The position numbers and the translations under genes were made by a program. 64,000 bases of DNA from Chitinophagales bacterium. GTDB taxonomy: Bacteria > Bacteroidota > Bacteroidia > Chitinophagales > Chitinophagaceae. Location: NCBI GenBank assembly GCA_026936105.1, contig JAIXKI010000002.1, forward strand, positions 325,556 through 389,555, in the 5' to 3' direction. This document shows, in pieces, positions 25,933 through 34,398 of this stretch. Numbering within the stretch: position 1 is the first letter of the stretch; each line of letters begins with the position of its first letter. The notes under the pieces are model-generated. The model had not been told where the DNA came from. It saw nothing but the letters and a program-made list of their open reading frames with translations, and ran no database searches.

Positions 25933-27876
25933 ATGCAATTATCTGTCATTATAGTAAACTACAACGTAAAACATTTTCTGGAGCAATGCCTTTATTCGGT
26001 CCGCAGGGCTTCCCTGGGTTTACAGGCAGAGGTCATTGTGGTAGACAATCATTCCGAAGATAACAGCCTTGCCTATTTGCAACCTCTCTTTCCTGAAGTG
26101 AATTTTTTAGTCAACAAAGAAAACCTGGGCTTTGCCAAAGCCTGCAACCAGGGATGGCAGATGGCAAAGGGAGAATATATCCTGTTTTTAAACCCCGATA
26201 CGATCATTCCCGAAGATTGTTTTGAAAAATGTATATCCTTCTTTATGTCTCATCCTGATGCCGGTGCGCTGGGAGTAAAAATGCTGGACGGTTCCGGCCG
26301 GTTTTTAAAAGAATCAAAACGCTCTTTCCCTTCTCCTTCGGCGGCTTTGTATAAACTGTTTGGGTTATCAAAATTATTTCCACAATCAAAAACGTTTTCA
26401 AAATATCATCTCGGCAACCTGAGTAAAGATCAGACTCATGATGTAGAAGTATTGGCAGGAGCTTTTATGATGATCAAAAAAGAAGTACTGGATAAAACCG
26501 AAGGGTTTGATGAAACTTTTTTCATGTATGGCGAAGATGTGGATCTAAGCTACAGGATCCGGAAAGCTGGGTATAAAAACTATTATTTTCCCGGAGTCAG
26601 CATCGTACATTTCAAAGGAGAGAGTACCCGCAAAGGAACCTTGAATTATATACGGATGTTTTACAGGGCCATGAGCATCTTTGTGAAAAAACAATACGGA
26701 GGCAGCAGAGCCAGAATGTTCAATTTGCTGGTTCACTCTGCAATCTGGTTCCGTGCCATGATGACTGCCGTTGCTAATTTTATCCGCCGGCTGGGTCTTC
26801 CCTTTGTTGATGCAGGAATCACTCTGGCCTCTTTCTGGACCGTGAAATATTTATGGAATGAATATGTGCGGCCCGATGTGCAGTACGACAACAAACTTCT
26901 CTGGACATTGTTTCCTATCCTCACTATTGCTTTTCTGGTCATTGCCTATTATGCGGGATTGTATGACCGGTATTATAAACGGCCGAGACTGATACGCTCT
27001 GCAGTGATCACAATTGTGGTGTTGCTTGCCGGTTATTCATTGCTTCCCGAACAATACCGTTTTTCCCGAGCCATTATTTTGTTCGGCTCTTTCTTATCTT
27101 TTGTTATAATCGGACTACTCAGATGGTTTTTTTCGGTTACCGGTATTATAAATAATCCGCGGAAACAAGATGAGGAATTAAGTACAGTGATCGTTGGCAC
27201 AACCGAAGAATATGAAAATGTGTCCCGCATTATGAAAGGAGCAGGCTATGCAGAAAGAGTGATCGGAAGAGTGGCCGTTTGGGAAGATGATGATGCTTCC
27301 ATGGCGAATTGGAAAGACCTGAAAAAACTGCACAAAAACACCGGCTTCCGGGAAATAATTTTTTGTATAGGAAAATTGCCTTTTAAAGAAGCAATTGGGG
27401 TTATTCCCATATTACCCCATTCTGTCAAGTTAAAGTTCAGTATGGACCAAAGCCTGAGCATTGTGGGAAGTGATTCAAAAGATACAAAAGGCGAGGCGTT
27501 GTCATTAGAAAATGGCTTTGCACTGAGTGATCCTTATCATTGCCGTATGAAACGGCTGGCAGATGTTGCAGTCTCGGTATTGGGATTGATAACTTTTCCC
27601 TTTCATCTGATCTTTATGAAATCGCCCTTTCATTTTTTTGCCAATTGTTTTTCGGTATTGTCCGGAAAAAAAACATGGGTGGGTTATGCCCGAGGAGAAA
27701 AGCCATTTCCCATATTGAAGCCCGGTGTACTTGCCTGCAACGGAGAACCGCTTTCCTCTGCCGGCGAATTGCCGGAAGAAAGTTTCAAAGCCATGAACTA
27801 CTGGTATGCCCATGATTATGAGGTGATGAAAGATATCAGGCTTCTGTGGAGGAGATATAAACAATTAGGTCAATGA
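25933..27876 (+). CDS. GT2 glycosyltransferase fused to a degenerate polyprenyl-phosphate sugar transferase-like half
   Basis: A 647-residue envelope enzyme. Residues 1 to about 270 are a GT-A family 2 transferase like WbbL rhamnosyltransferases: SVIIVNYNVKHFLEQCL, VVDNHSEDNS, LFLNPDT, then the acceptor motif YGEDVDLSYR and FKGEST. About four transmembrane segments follow (roughly 300-400). Then a Rossmann-like module (STVIVGTTEEYENVSR) resembles the CoA-binding-type domain of WbaP/WcaJ priming transferases. The tail has MKRLADVAVSVLGL like the start of a sugar transferase domain but jumps almost directly to SGKKTWVGYA, missing the catalytic segment between. The ATG at 25933 is chosen since MQLSVIIVNY is the usual N-terminus. 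A TATTTTTG -7 element lies at 25895-25902. Confidence 0.85.
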   Translation: MQLSVIIVNYNVKHFLEQCLYSVRRASLGLQAEVIVVDNHSEDNSLAYLQPLFPEVNFLVNKENLGFAKACNQGWQMAKGEYILFLNPDTIIPEDCFEKCISFFMSHPDAGALGVKMLDGSGRFLKESKRSFPSPSAALYKLFGLSKLFPQSKTFSKYHLGNLSKDQTHDVEVLAGAFMMIKKEVLDKTEGFDETFFMYGEDVDLSYRIRKAGYKNYYFPGVSIVHFKGESTRKGTLNYIRMFYRAMSIFVKKQYGGSRARMFNLLVHSAIWFRAMMTAVANFIRRLGLPFVDAGITLASFWTVKYLWNEYVRPDVQYDNKLLWTLFPILTIAFLVIAYYAGLYDRYYKRPRLIRSAVITIVVLLAGYSLLPEQYRFSRAIILFGSFLSFVIIGLLRWFFSVTGIINNPRKQDEELSTVIVGTTEEYENVSRIMKGAGYAERVIGRVAVWEDDDASMANWKDLKKLHKNTGFREIIFCIGKLPFKEAIGVIPILPHSVKLKFSMDQSLSIVGSDSKDTKGEALSLENGFALSDPYHCRMKRLADVAVSVLGLITFPFHLIFMKSPFHFFANCFSVLSGKKTWVGYARGEKPFPILKPGVLACNGEPLSSAGELPEESFKAMNYWYAHDYEVMKDIRLLWRRYKQLGQ

Positions 27877-27944
27877 TGGTTTATAGAATTATATTCGCAG
27901 CGGCAATGAGCAACATTGCTTAACTTTAAGTTCGAACCCGCTTC

Positions 27945-29477
27945 ATGGCAAATATTATTGAGTTTAAATTACCGAGAGCTGTTGCTGCAGCGCTTCGTAT
28001 TCCGCAGAACGATCCCCGGCGCCAGCAGATAAGGGTACTGAAAAAACTATTGAAGAAAGCAAGGTTTACAGAGTTTGGCCAGAATTACCGTTTTGACGAA
28101 ACTTTATTGAGCCGCCATCCGGCAAAAAAATTCCAGGATACGGTTCCCGTTCATGATTATAACAAAATCTATAATGAATGGTGGAAAAAAACGCTGGAAG
28201 GAGTTCCCGACGTTGCATGGCCGGGCAAGATTAAATATTATGCGTTAAGTTCAGGAACTTCGGAAGCTGCCAGCAAATATATTCCTATAACCAAAGAACT
28301 TCTGCGCAGCAATACTATTAATTATGTCCGCCAGTTCGTGACACTTCTCGGTTATGAAAACCTGAATCGTAAAGCAATGACGAGAGGGTTTCTGATGCTG
28401 GGCGGCGCTACAGACCTTAAAAAAGGAAAAGCCGGTTGGTACGAAGGCGACCTCAGCGGGATATTGGCCAAGAAAAGGCCGTTTTGGTTTCAGACCTTTT
28501 ATAAACCCGGCGGAAGAATAGCAGCTATCACCGACTGGAATCAGAAACTTCATGAGATCGTAGAACATGCCAGGGAATGGGATATCGGATTTATAGTGGG
28601 GGTACCCGCATGGTGCCAGATGTGCATGGAAATGGTGATCGAACATTATAAAGTTAAAAACATTCATGAGATATGGCCCAACCTTGGATTTTTTGTCCAC
28701 GGCGGCGTGGCGTTCGAGCCTTATAAAAAAGGATTTGAAAAATTACTGGGTAAACCGATTATTTATATTGAAAACTATTTATCGAGCGAAGGTTTTATCG
28801 GTTATAAAACAAGAGAGCATGCCAAAGGAATGCAACTGATACTAAACAACAATATTTTCTTTGAGTTCGTTCCTTTTGATCATAATAATTTTGACAGCGA
28901 AGGAAATATTGTTTCCAAACCGGAGGCAAAAATGATCCACGAGGTGGAGGAAGGAAAAGAATATGCTTTGCTTATCAGTACCAATGCCGGAGCCTGGAGA
29001 TATTTGCTTGGCGATACACTGAGGTTTGTAGATTTGGAGCGGAGTGAAGTGGCCATCACCGGAAGGACCAGGCATTTTTTAAGCCTGGTGGGCGAACACC
29101 TGAGTGTGGACAATATGAATAAAGCCATTGAACTGGTCAGCGATGAAATGAACATTAGTATTCCGGAATATACCGTGGTAGGAATGCCTTACGGAACATT
29201 CTTTGCACATAAATGGTACATAGCCTGCAATGACACCTGCGATACTGAAGTAATCTGTAAAAAAATTGATCAGCACCTCAGAAAACTGAATGATGACTAT
29301 GCCACAGAAAGAGACAGCGCTTTGAAAGAAGTTTTTCTTGAAAAACTGCCGGAAGAAAAATTCATTGAATTCATGGAATTGAAAGGCAAACTGGGCAGCC
29401 AGAATAAATTCCCCCGTGTGATGAGAGGAAAAATACTGCAAGACTGGAATACGTTTTTAGAAACAGGCAGGATCTGA
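27945..29477 (+). CDS. GH3 auxin-responsive promoter family protein (acyl-adenylase)
   Basis: A 510-residue GH3-family enzyme. In plants GH3 proteins adenylate jasmonate or auxin and conjugate amino acids; bacterial members are widespread in Bacteroidota with unknown substrate. The phosphate-binding-like YYALSSGTSEAASKYIPIT, the middle motif FFVHGGVAFEPYKKGF and the C-terminal YLLGDTLRFVDLERSEVAITGRTRHFLSLVGEH with an adenylate-binding acidic stretch are all present. The mean length is right. It lies after the GT2 gene (67-bp gap) and is followed by a strong terminator. Confidence 0.9.
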   Translation: MANIIEFKLPRAVAAALRIPQNDPRRQQIRVLKKLLKKARFTEFGQNYRFDETLLSRHPAKKFQDTVPVHDYNKIYNEWWKKTLEGVPDVAWPGKIKYYALSSGTSEAASKYIPITKELLRSNTINYVRQFVTLLGYENLNRKAMTRGFLMLGGATDLKKGKAGWYEGDLSGILAKKRPFWFQTFYKPGGRIAAITDWNQKLHEIVEHAREWDIGFIVGVPAWCQMCMEMVIEHYKVKNIHEIWPNLGFFVHGGVAFEPYKKGFEKLLGKPIIYIENYLSSEGFIGYKTREHAKGMQLILNNNIFFEFVPFDHNNFDSEGNIVSKPEAKMIHEVEEGKEYALLISTNAGAWRYLLGDTLRFVDLERSEVAITGRTRHFLSLVGEHLSVDNMNKAIELVSDEMNISIPEYTVVGMPYGTFFAHKWYIACNDTCDTEVICKKIDQHLRKLNDDYATERDSALKEVFLEKLPEEKFIEFMELKGKLGSQNKFPRVMRGKILQDWNTFLETGRI

Positions 29478-29502
29478 AATTATTTTTCATTTTATTAAGC
29501 CG

Positions 29503-29537
29503 CCTCTTTTAATTATGTGAAAGAGGTTTTTTATTTT
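29503..29537 (+). terminator. Intrinsic terminator after the GH3 gene
   Basis: A perfect 7-bp stem CCTCTTT (29503-29509) with AAAGAGG (29520-29526), a 10-nt loop and a run TTTTTTATTTTT downstream. It separates the GH3 and LysE genes. Confidence 0.75.
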
Positions 29538-29559
29538 TAGACATCACTTATAAATTTTT

Positions 29560-30183
29560 ATGCTTGAGGCTTTACTCAAAGGGATCACTTTTGGCTTATT
29601 GCTAAACCTTTCGGTAGGGCCTGTATTGTTTTCCATCATCAAGCAGAGCCTGAGCAGCGGGCATAAGGGAGGATTGGCCTTTGCGTTCGGAGTTTCCGCC
29701 AGCGATATCACCCTGGTGCTGATCAGCAATGTGTTTACAGAACTTTTCAGAAACATGATCGCACACAAAGACATTATTGGAATTGCAGGTTGTGCTTTCC
29801 TGATTTCACTGGGTGTTTATTTACTGTTTTTTAAAAAAGTGGAAGCAACCCCCGAAGGTAAACAGGTCATGAAATTCAGCGCAGGCGATTATGTACGGAT
29901 ATTTTTCTCAGGTTATTTAATGAACACCCTGAATCCTGCCGTATTTATTTTCTGGATCACCACATCAACAGCCGTCATCACCCACACTATTCAACAACGT
30001 ATCATCATTTTTGCTACCTGCCTTGCCCTTACTTTGGGAGGAGATATCCTGAAAGTGATGCTGGCCGGAAAGATCAGGAACCGGCTTACCCCACATAATA
30101 TTCATATCATTAACCGCATCAGCGGAATGATCCTGATCGGATTCGGCATTGCCCTGATCTGGGGACTTCTGATCTACAAGTAA
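29560..30183 (+). CDS. LysE-family translocator
   Basis: A 207-residue inner membrane exporter of the LysE/RhtB family, with six hydrophobic helices and the N-terminal signature GPVLFSIIKQSLSSGHKGGLAFAFGVSASD. Members export basic or neutral amino acids; the substrate here is not determined. It follows the GH3 terminator and is followed by a small secreted protein gene. Confidence 0.88.
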   Translation: MLEALLKGITFGLLLNLSVGPVLFSIIKQSLSSGHKGGLAFAFGVSASDITLVLISNVFTELFRNMIAHKDIIGIAGCAFLISLGVYLLFFKKVEATPEGKQVMKFSAGDYVRIFFSGYLMNTLNPAVFIFWITTSTAVITHTIQQRIIIFATCLALTLGGDILKVMLAGKIRNRLTPHNIHIINRISGMILIGFGIALIWGLLIYK

Positions 30184-30226
30184 AGAATATAATGATCTCT
30201 TAACAACATCACGATAAGGGTATTTG

Positions 30227-30234
30227 TAAGTTTG
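30227..30234 (+). promoter_or_regulatory. -7 element placed 4 nt before the 30239 start
   Basis: TAAGTTTG matches TAnnTTTG and ends 4 nt before the ATG at 30239, so a leaderless mRNA is likely. No TTG at the -33 spacing was seen. Confidence 0.5.
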
Positions 30235-30238
30235 GCAC

Positions 30239-30751
30239 ATGACCCGGCTGTTGACCATTACCATTCTGCTGTTTTTTTCTTTCGTTTCCCGGTCACAAAT
30301 GGCTTATCTGTTTGTGAAAAAAGGATTACAAAAAAAGAAAGTCTATGTGGAAGAAGACCGGATCATTCTGGAAGTGAAGAACGGAACTATTTACCGGGGA
30401 TTGATCACTCACCTGAAAGATGATACCATTTTTGTAAATGGTAAACCTATAGTGGTGGATTCGGTAAAGACAGTGATCATCAGGGAAGGGGCAAAAAAAT
30501 CTTTACAGGTAGATGGTAAAACAATTCTTCTGATAACGGGAGGAGTGGCGCTGACCACATTCGGGCTTACGGCCAGTAAGCAGGCAAAATTCAAGGAAGC
30601 ATTGACGGCGGGATTGGTCATCGGCTATGGACCATTACTGGCTTATTACGCCGGATCAAGGATATCTTTCAAAAGAAAAAAATTTATGATCGGGAAAAAA
30701 TTTCGTTTGCAGTTGTTTGACCTTCGTGTGCCTCCAAAGCGCAGTTTTTAA
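30239..30751 (+). CDS. Exported membrane-associated protein of unknown function
   Basis: A 170-residue protein with a signal peptide (MTRLLTITILLFFSFVSRSQ). The N-terminal mature part is a beta-rich stretch (VYVEEDRIILEVKNGTIYRGLITHLKDDTIFVNGKPIVV) as seen in small Bacteroidota envelope proteins, followed by two hydrophobic segments (ILLITGGVALTTFGL and LTAGLVIGYGPLLAYYAG) and a basic tail. I do not recognise a named family. It precedes mtgA (35-bp gap) on the same strand and may share its transcript. Confidence 0.78.
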   Translation: MTRLLTITILLFFSFVSRSQMAYLFVKKGLQKKKVYVEEDRIILEVKNGTIYRGLITHLKDDTIFVNGKPIVVDSVKTVIIREGAKKSLQVDGKTILLITGGVALTTFGLTASKQAKFKEALTAGLVIGYGPLLAYYAGSRISFKRKKFMIGKKFRLQLFDLRVPPKRSF

Positions 30752-30785
30752 TTTTTTAAAGTGAAATTTTTGGATATTGCAGCCG

Positions 30786-31490
30786 ATGATCAAACGAAGA
30801 GGATTGGTTCCAAGAATGTGGCGGAAGCTAAAAAGACTTTTTTTCATTGTTTTTTTCCTTCAGCTTTTATACATCATGATCTTAAGATGGGTGGATCCTC
30901 CTTTTACCATTACTCAATTGGCCAGTTGGGTGAGTGGCAGCGGATTGAAAAGGGACTATGTAAGCAGTGATGATATTTCGCCTAATGCAAAACTTGCCGT
31001 GATCGCATCGGAAGATCAGTTATTTACCGATCATGAAGGCTTTGACTGGCAGAGCATCAAAAAGGCGATGGCCTATAATAAAAGAAAACCCAACCGCATC
31101 CGCGGAGCCAGTACGATCAGCCAGCAGGTTGCAAAAAATGTTTTTCTCTGGCAGGGGCGAAGCTGGTTCCGCAAAGGACTGGAAGTGTATTTTACCTTTA
31201 TGATCGAAGTGTTTTGGGGAAAGGAAAGGATCCTGGAAGTTTATCTGAATACCATTGAGATGGGCGATGGGATATTCGGAATTGAAGCCGCCTCCGAAAC
31301 ATATTTTAATAAACACGCAAAAAATCTGACCCGCAGTGAAGCGGCAATGATCGCAGCCTGCCTGCCTAACCCGAAGCGTTATAAAGTAAAACCACTTTCC
31401 AGGTATGTGGCAAACCGTTCACAGTGGGTGATGCAGCAAATGAGTTTTCTGGAGCCAGACCCTGATATTCAGAATATTATTGGCAAATAG
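30786..31490 (+). CDS. mtgA: Monofunctional biosynthetic peptidoglycan transglycosylase
   Basis: A 234-residue family 51 glycosyltransferase that polymerises lipid II glycan chains. One N-terminal membrane anchor (LFFIVFFLQLLYIMILRW) precedes the domain. The catalytic glutamates and motifs are present: IASEDQLFTDHEGFDW, RGASTISQQVAKNVFLW, KERILEVYLN and EAASETYF. There is no transpeptidase domain. The ATG at 30786 is taken as start. It converges on the ArnT-like gene with a 6-bp gap. Confidence 0.94.
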   Translation: MIKRRGLVPRMWRKLKRLFFIVFFLQLLYIMILRWVDPPFTITQLASWVSGSGLKRDYVSSDDISPNAKLAVIASEDQLFTDHEGFDWQSIKKAMAYNKRKPNRIRGASTISQQVAKNVFLWQGRSWFRKGLEVYFTFMIEVFWGKERILEVYLNTIEMGDGIFGIEAASETYFNKHAKNLTRSEAAMIAACLPNPKRYKVKPLSRYVANRSQWVMQQMSFLEPDPDIQNIIGK

Positions 31491-31496
31491 CGTTCG

Positions 31497-33143
31497 TCAC
31501 TTTACTTCCAGTTTACAGAAAGTGCTGTTAAGACTGGGAAAGTTGGGAATGGCAGATGGGATGGCGAACCTTGCTTCATATTTTCCGGTAGGTAAATTGA
31601 CAGGTTCTGCAGAATGGATTTCCCATGATAAAGAGTCCGGTAAAGGTTTTGCAATAAGCTTATAGTTGGCAAGTACAGTATCCGCACGGTACACATACAG
31701 ATACGGATTGAAGGGATCGGGCGGGAGCTCGGATCCCGGAACATATCTTAGCAGGCTCTGAATTTCATTGTTTGTAACCGTTATTTTCTTTTCCGCTATC
31801 AGGTTGACTTTTGAATATGAATAAAAATCATTGATCGCTCTTCCACGGATGATTTTTTTTCCTTCCTTACTTATAAGGTCAGAGAAATAGGTTGAATCTT
31901 TCAACACAACTGCATAAACATTTTTCCTGCGGAAAGAATCTTCCAATGGCCAGAAGTTGAAATTGTTTCTGCGGTATAACGGTGTGTTCAGTGAGAAAGA
32001 TCTTTGCCCGGTGTAAAACCAGTATTTTGAAGGTTTTTGGTAAGTATCAATGAAAACCACAGGCAAACCATTCGCTTTTTCTTTTATCAGTTCTGCCCAT
32101 TCCCTGTTCTTGTGAAATTCATCTTTGGGCATCCACCTGAATGGTGAAACATCGGCGGCCATATAGATCCTTATGGCAAACACCAGTATCAGGGTCACCG
32201 GCATCCATTTCCATAACACTTTTTTCCAGAATTCTTTTTCCTGCAATGCCTGTGATGAAAGAATGATCAGCGGTATCCATGCAGGATCGGTCCAGTTGGC
32301 CTCCACACGTCCTTTGAAGGAAGCGAGAAAAAAGAAAATGTAGATTCCTGCCAGGGAAAATTTCAATCCTCTTTCAAAAACATTTTTGGCTTTGTATCCG
32401 AATGATTGCCATAAGAGCAGCCAACCCATCACCGGGCCGGCCAATAATAGTTGGCCTAAAATATAATCAGTGGTGAAAGAAAATTTGTAACCGGAAGAAC
32501 TTCTTTCGAACAGATGATATTGCACAGAAGGAAAATGATGCCGGTATTGCCATAATAAATGCGGAACAAAAAGAACGAAAGCGGCAAGAACGGCTACATA
32601 TGCTTTAGGCTGTTTTAATAGTTTCAGATTGGATAAAAGTGTGAACAGGATGATCAGAACCCCGTGATACTTGCTGTACAACATCAATGACATTCCCAAA
32701 CCAAGCAGTAAAGAGTTGGATAACGAATCGTTTTGTAAAAAACGGCGGTACAGCCAGAAGAAAAGGGCAGTGAAAAATATCAGCGGGATATCAGGCACTG
32801 CTATCATCCCACCGATCTGCAGCACACCCATGGAACAGGCGATGGCAATAAAAAGTTTTTTGTTTTTACAGGGTATCAGGTCATAAATGATGATGAGGCT
32901 TGCCGTACTCATCAATACTATGAACAGCCTTACTCCCAGTTCATTGTGAAAAATAAAATAACCGGCACGTATCAATAATGCGATTATCGGCGGATGATCA
33001 TAATATCCCCATGCGGGAAAACGGGAATAGACCCAGTAATAAGCTTCATCATCAAACAGCTCAGTGGCGAAAGCCTGGATCAGGTTGATGACCAGCCAGG
33101 CTGTAAAAAATAGAGGAATGATATTCTTTTTTATAAAGCTCAT
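31497..33143 (-). CDS. ArnT-like GT39-family glycosyltransferase
   Basis: A 548-residue multi-pass inner membrane glycosyltransferase using a polyprenyl-phosphate sugar donor. The first helix is followed by the acidic periplasmic motif ELFDDEAYYWVYSRFPAWGYYDHPP (D-D/E-x-x-Y type) and about ten further helices, and then a soluble C-terminal domain with beta strands. Family members (ArnT, PMT/GT39) modify lipid A or proteins; the acceptor is not identifiable. The ATG at 33143 is preferred to an earlier start that overlaps the upstream gene. It is the last gene after PAP2 and NadR-like kinase (10-bp gap). Confidence 0.88.
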   Translation of the reverse strand: MSFIKKNIIPLFFTAWLVINLIQAFATELFDDEAYYWVYSRFPAWGYYDHPPIIALLIRAGYFIFHNELGVRLFIVLMSTASLIIIYDLIPCKNKKLFIAIACSMGVLQIGGMIAVPDIPLIFFTALFFWLYRRFLQNDSLSNSLLLGLGMSLMLYSKYHGVLIILFTLLSNLKLLKQPKAYVAVLAAFVLFVPHLLWQYRHHFPSVQYHLFERSSSGYKFSFTTDYILGQLLLAGPVMGWLLLWQSFGYKAKNVFERGLKFSLAGIYIFFFLASFKGRVEANWTDPAWIPLIILSSQALQEKEFWKKVLWKWMPVTLILVFAIRIYMAADVSPFRWMPKDEFHKNREWAELIKEKANGLPVVFIDTYQKPSKYWFYTGQRSFSLNTPLYRRNNFNFWPLEDSFRRKNVYAVVLKDSTYFSDLISKEGKKIIRGRAINDFYSYSKVNLIAEKKITVTNNEIQSLLRYVPGSELPPDPFNPYLYVYRADTVLANYKLIAKPLPDSLSWEIHSAEPVNLPTGKYEARFAIPSAIPNFPSLNSTFCKLEVK

Positions 33144-33153
33144 TTCAGGACGA

Positions 33154-33708
33154 TCATTTTGACAAAAGCCTGTCCACTGCCTTGATCGCTTTTTTAAGTC
33201 GTTGATCATGATCGCCGCTGATATCTGCCCAGGGAACAGATTGATTGATCATGATGTCTTTGTAAATGGAATAAAGTTTTCTTCTTGTTTCAAGATCGGG
33301 ATACTCTCTCAATTCATCTTTCACCCAGGGAAGGTCAATGTTGCACAAAAGATAGAGATCATATTTCCGCTCTGCTATCTGATCCAGTACATATTTGTGG
33401 CATTTGTTGAATACAAATTCACACCATACTTTCATGACATACATTTCTGTGTCAACAAAAAGAAGTTGTTTCCCGCTGATACCGGAATTTTTTCTTTTTA
33501 CCCTTGATTCAAATTCTTTTTCCATTTCTATCTGCTCTTTAGCAATGACAAGCAGGTCATCATAAGAATATTTTTTTCCGTGTTTCAGCAAATACTCTCT
33601 TGCATATTCGGGGCACCATTCAGTATGGTAATGCCTGGCCAGTTGTTCACTTAGTGTGCTTTTTCCTGTTGACTCAGGCCCGGTGATGGCAACTTTCATT
33701 AATTGCAT
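33154..33708 (-). CDS. NadR-like nicotinamide riboside kinase
   Basis: A 184-residue P-loop kinase related to the C-terminal ribosylnicotinamide kinase domain of NadR, without the adenylyltransferase or repressor domains. The Walker A motif is GPESTGKST; PEYAREYL, VDTEMYVMKVW and LPWVKDELREY match NadR kinases. It would phosphorylate nicotinamide riboside delivered by PnuC to NMN. pnuC is 2.7 kb away, separated by PAP2 and the LTA-synthase-like gene, and pncA is at 14 kb. A start three codons further in (MKVAITGPES) is possible. Confidence 0.88.
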   Translation of the reverse strand: MQLMKVAITGPESTGKSTLSEQLARHYHTEWCPEYAREYLLKHGKKYSYDDLLVIAKEQIEMEKEFESRVKRKNSGISGKQLLFVDTEMYVMKVWCEFVFNKCHKYVLDQIAERKYDLYLLCNIDLPWVKDELREYPDLETRRKLYSIYKDIMINQSVPWADISGDHDQRLKKAIKAVDRLLSK

Positions 33709-33747
33709 GACAACAGTTTCTTGATTGTTTAACAGAAGTTCAACAGA

Positions 33748-34344
33748 TCAGGTTTGCAGGACCGGATTTTGCAATGAAAAATTGTGCCTGAAAAGTTTTG
33801 ACCATACATATCCGATGAATAGCCCGACAAAGCTTCCGCAGATCACATCAGCAGGATAGTGTACTCCTACATACACCTGTGCATAGGAAACCAGAAAAGC
33901 CCATACAAGAACCAGGAATGCCCATTTCCCCAAAACATTTTTCATGGTCAGGTAAATAAAAAAAGAAAGGGCAAAATGATTGACGGCATGGGAGGAAACA
34001 AAGCTTGAACTGACGGGACAATAATGAACCAGGAACCGTATATGCCCCGACAAAAGTTCATCCCTGCAGGGGCGGGCACGGTAGATCAGTTCTTTAATTC
34101 CCCAGCTGCTGATAATGTCAGAAGAGGCAACGGTGAGTACAGCTCCCAAAACCCAGTATATTCCTGTGCGCCTGAAATTGATCAGGGCAAATACAATGAA
34201 AAAAAGATAAACAGGAACCCAGGTATTGGGATTGCGGGTATAGGGTAGAATGGTGTCAAAAAGAGAATTGGTCCATTGGCTGTTTACCTCATGAAACAAT
34301 TGCCTGTCCCAACGCAATACTTCCTGTAAGACTGTTAGTACCAT
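33748..34344 (-). CDS. PAP2-family membrane phosphatase
   Basis: A 198-residue inner membrane phosphatase of the type-2 phosphatidic acid phosphatase family with six helices. The three catalytic motifs appear as KELIYRARP, VSSHAVNHF (SSH in place of the usual SGH) and VYVGVHYPADVICG. Candidate substrates are undecaprenyl-diphosphate or phosphatidylglycerophosphate. It leads the minus-strand run PAP2, NadR-like kinase, ArnT-like enzyme, and diverges from the LTA-synthase-like gene. Confidence 0.92.
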   Translation of the reverse strand: MVLTVLQEVLRWDRQLFHEVNSQWTNSLFDTILPYTRNPNTWVPVYLFFIVFALINFRRTGIYWVLGAVLTVASSDIISSWGIKELIYRARPCRDELLSGHIRFLVHYCPVSSSFVSSHAVNHFALSFFIYLTMKNVLGKWAFLVLVWAFLVSYAQVYVGVHYPADVICGSFVGLFIGYVWSKLFRHNFSLQNPVLQT

Positions 34345-34398
34345 AAAGTTCCTGTAACTTGCGGCCTCAAAATTAAGTATTGGCTTCCAGCATTTGTT

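Noticed and set aside
27928-27942. GTTCGAACCC, a tRNA T-loop-like word
   Set aside because: No acceptor, D or anticodon stem can be drawn around it; the 3' end would run into the GH3 start codon.
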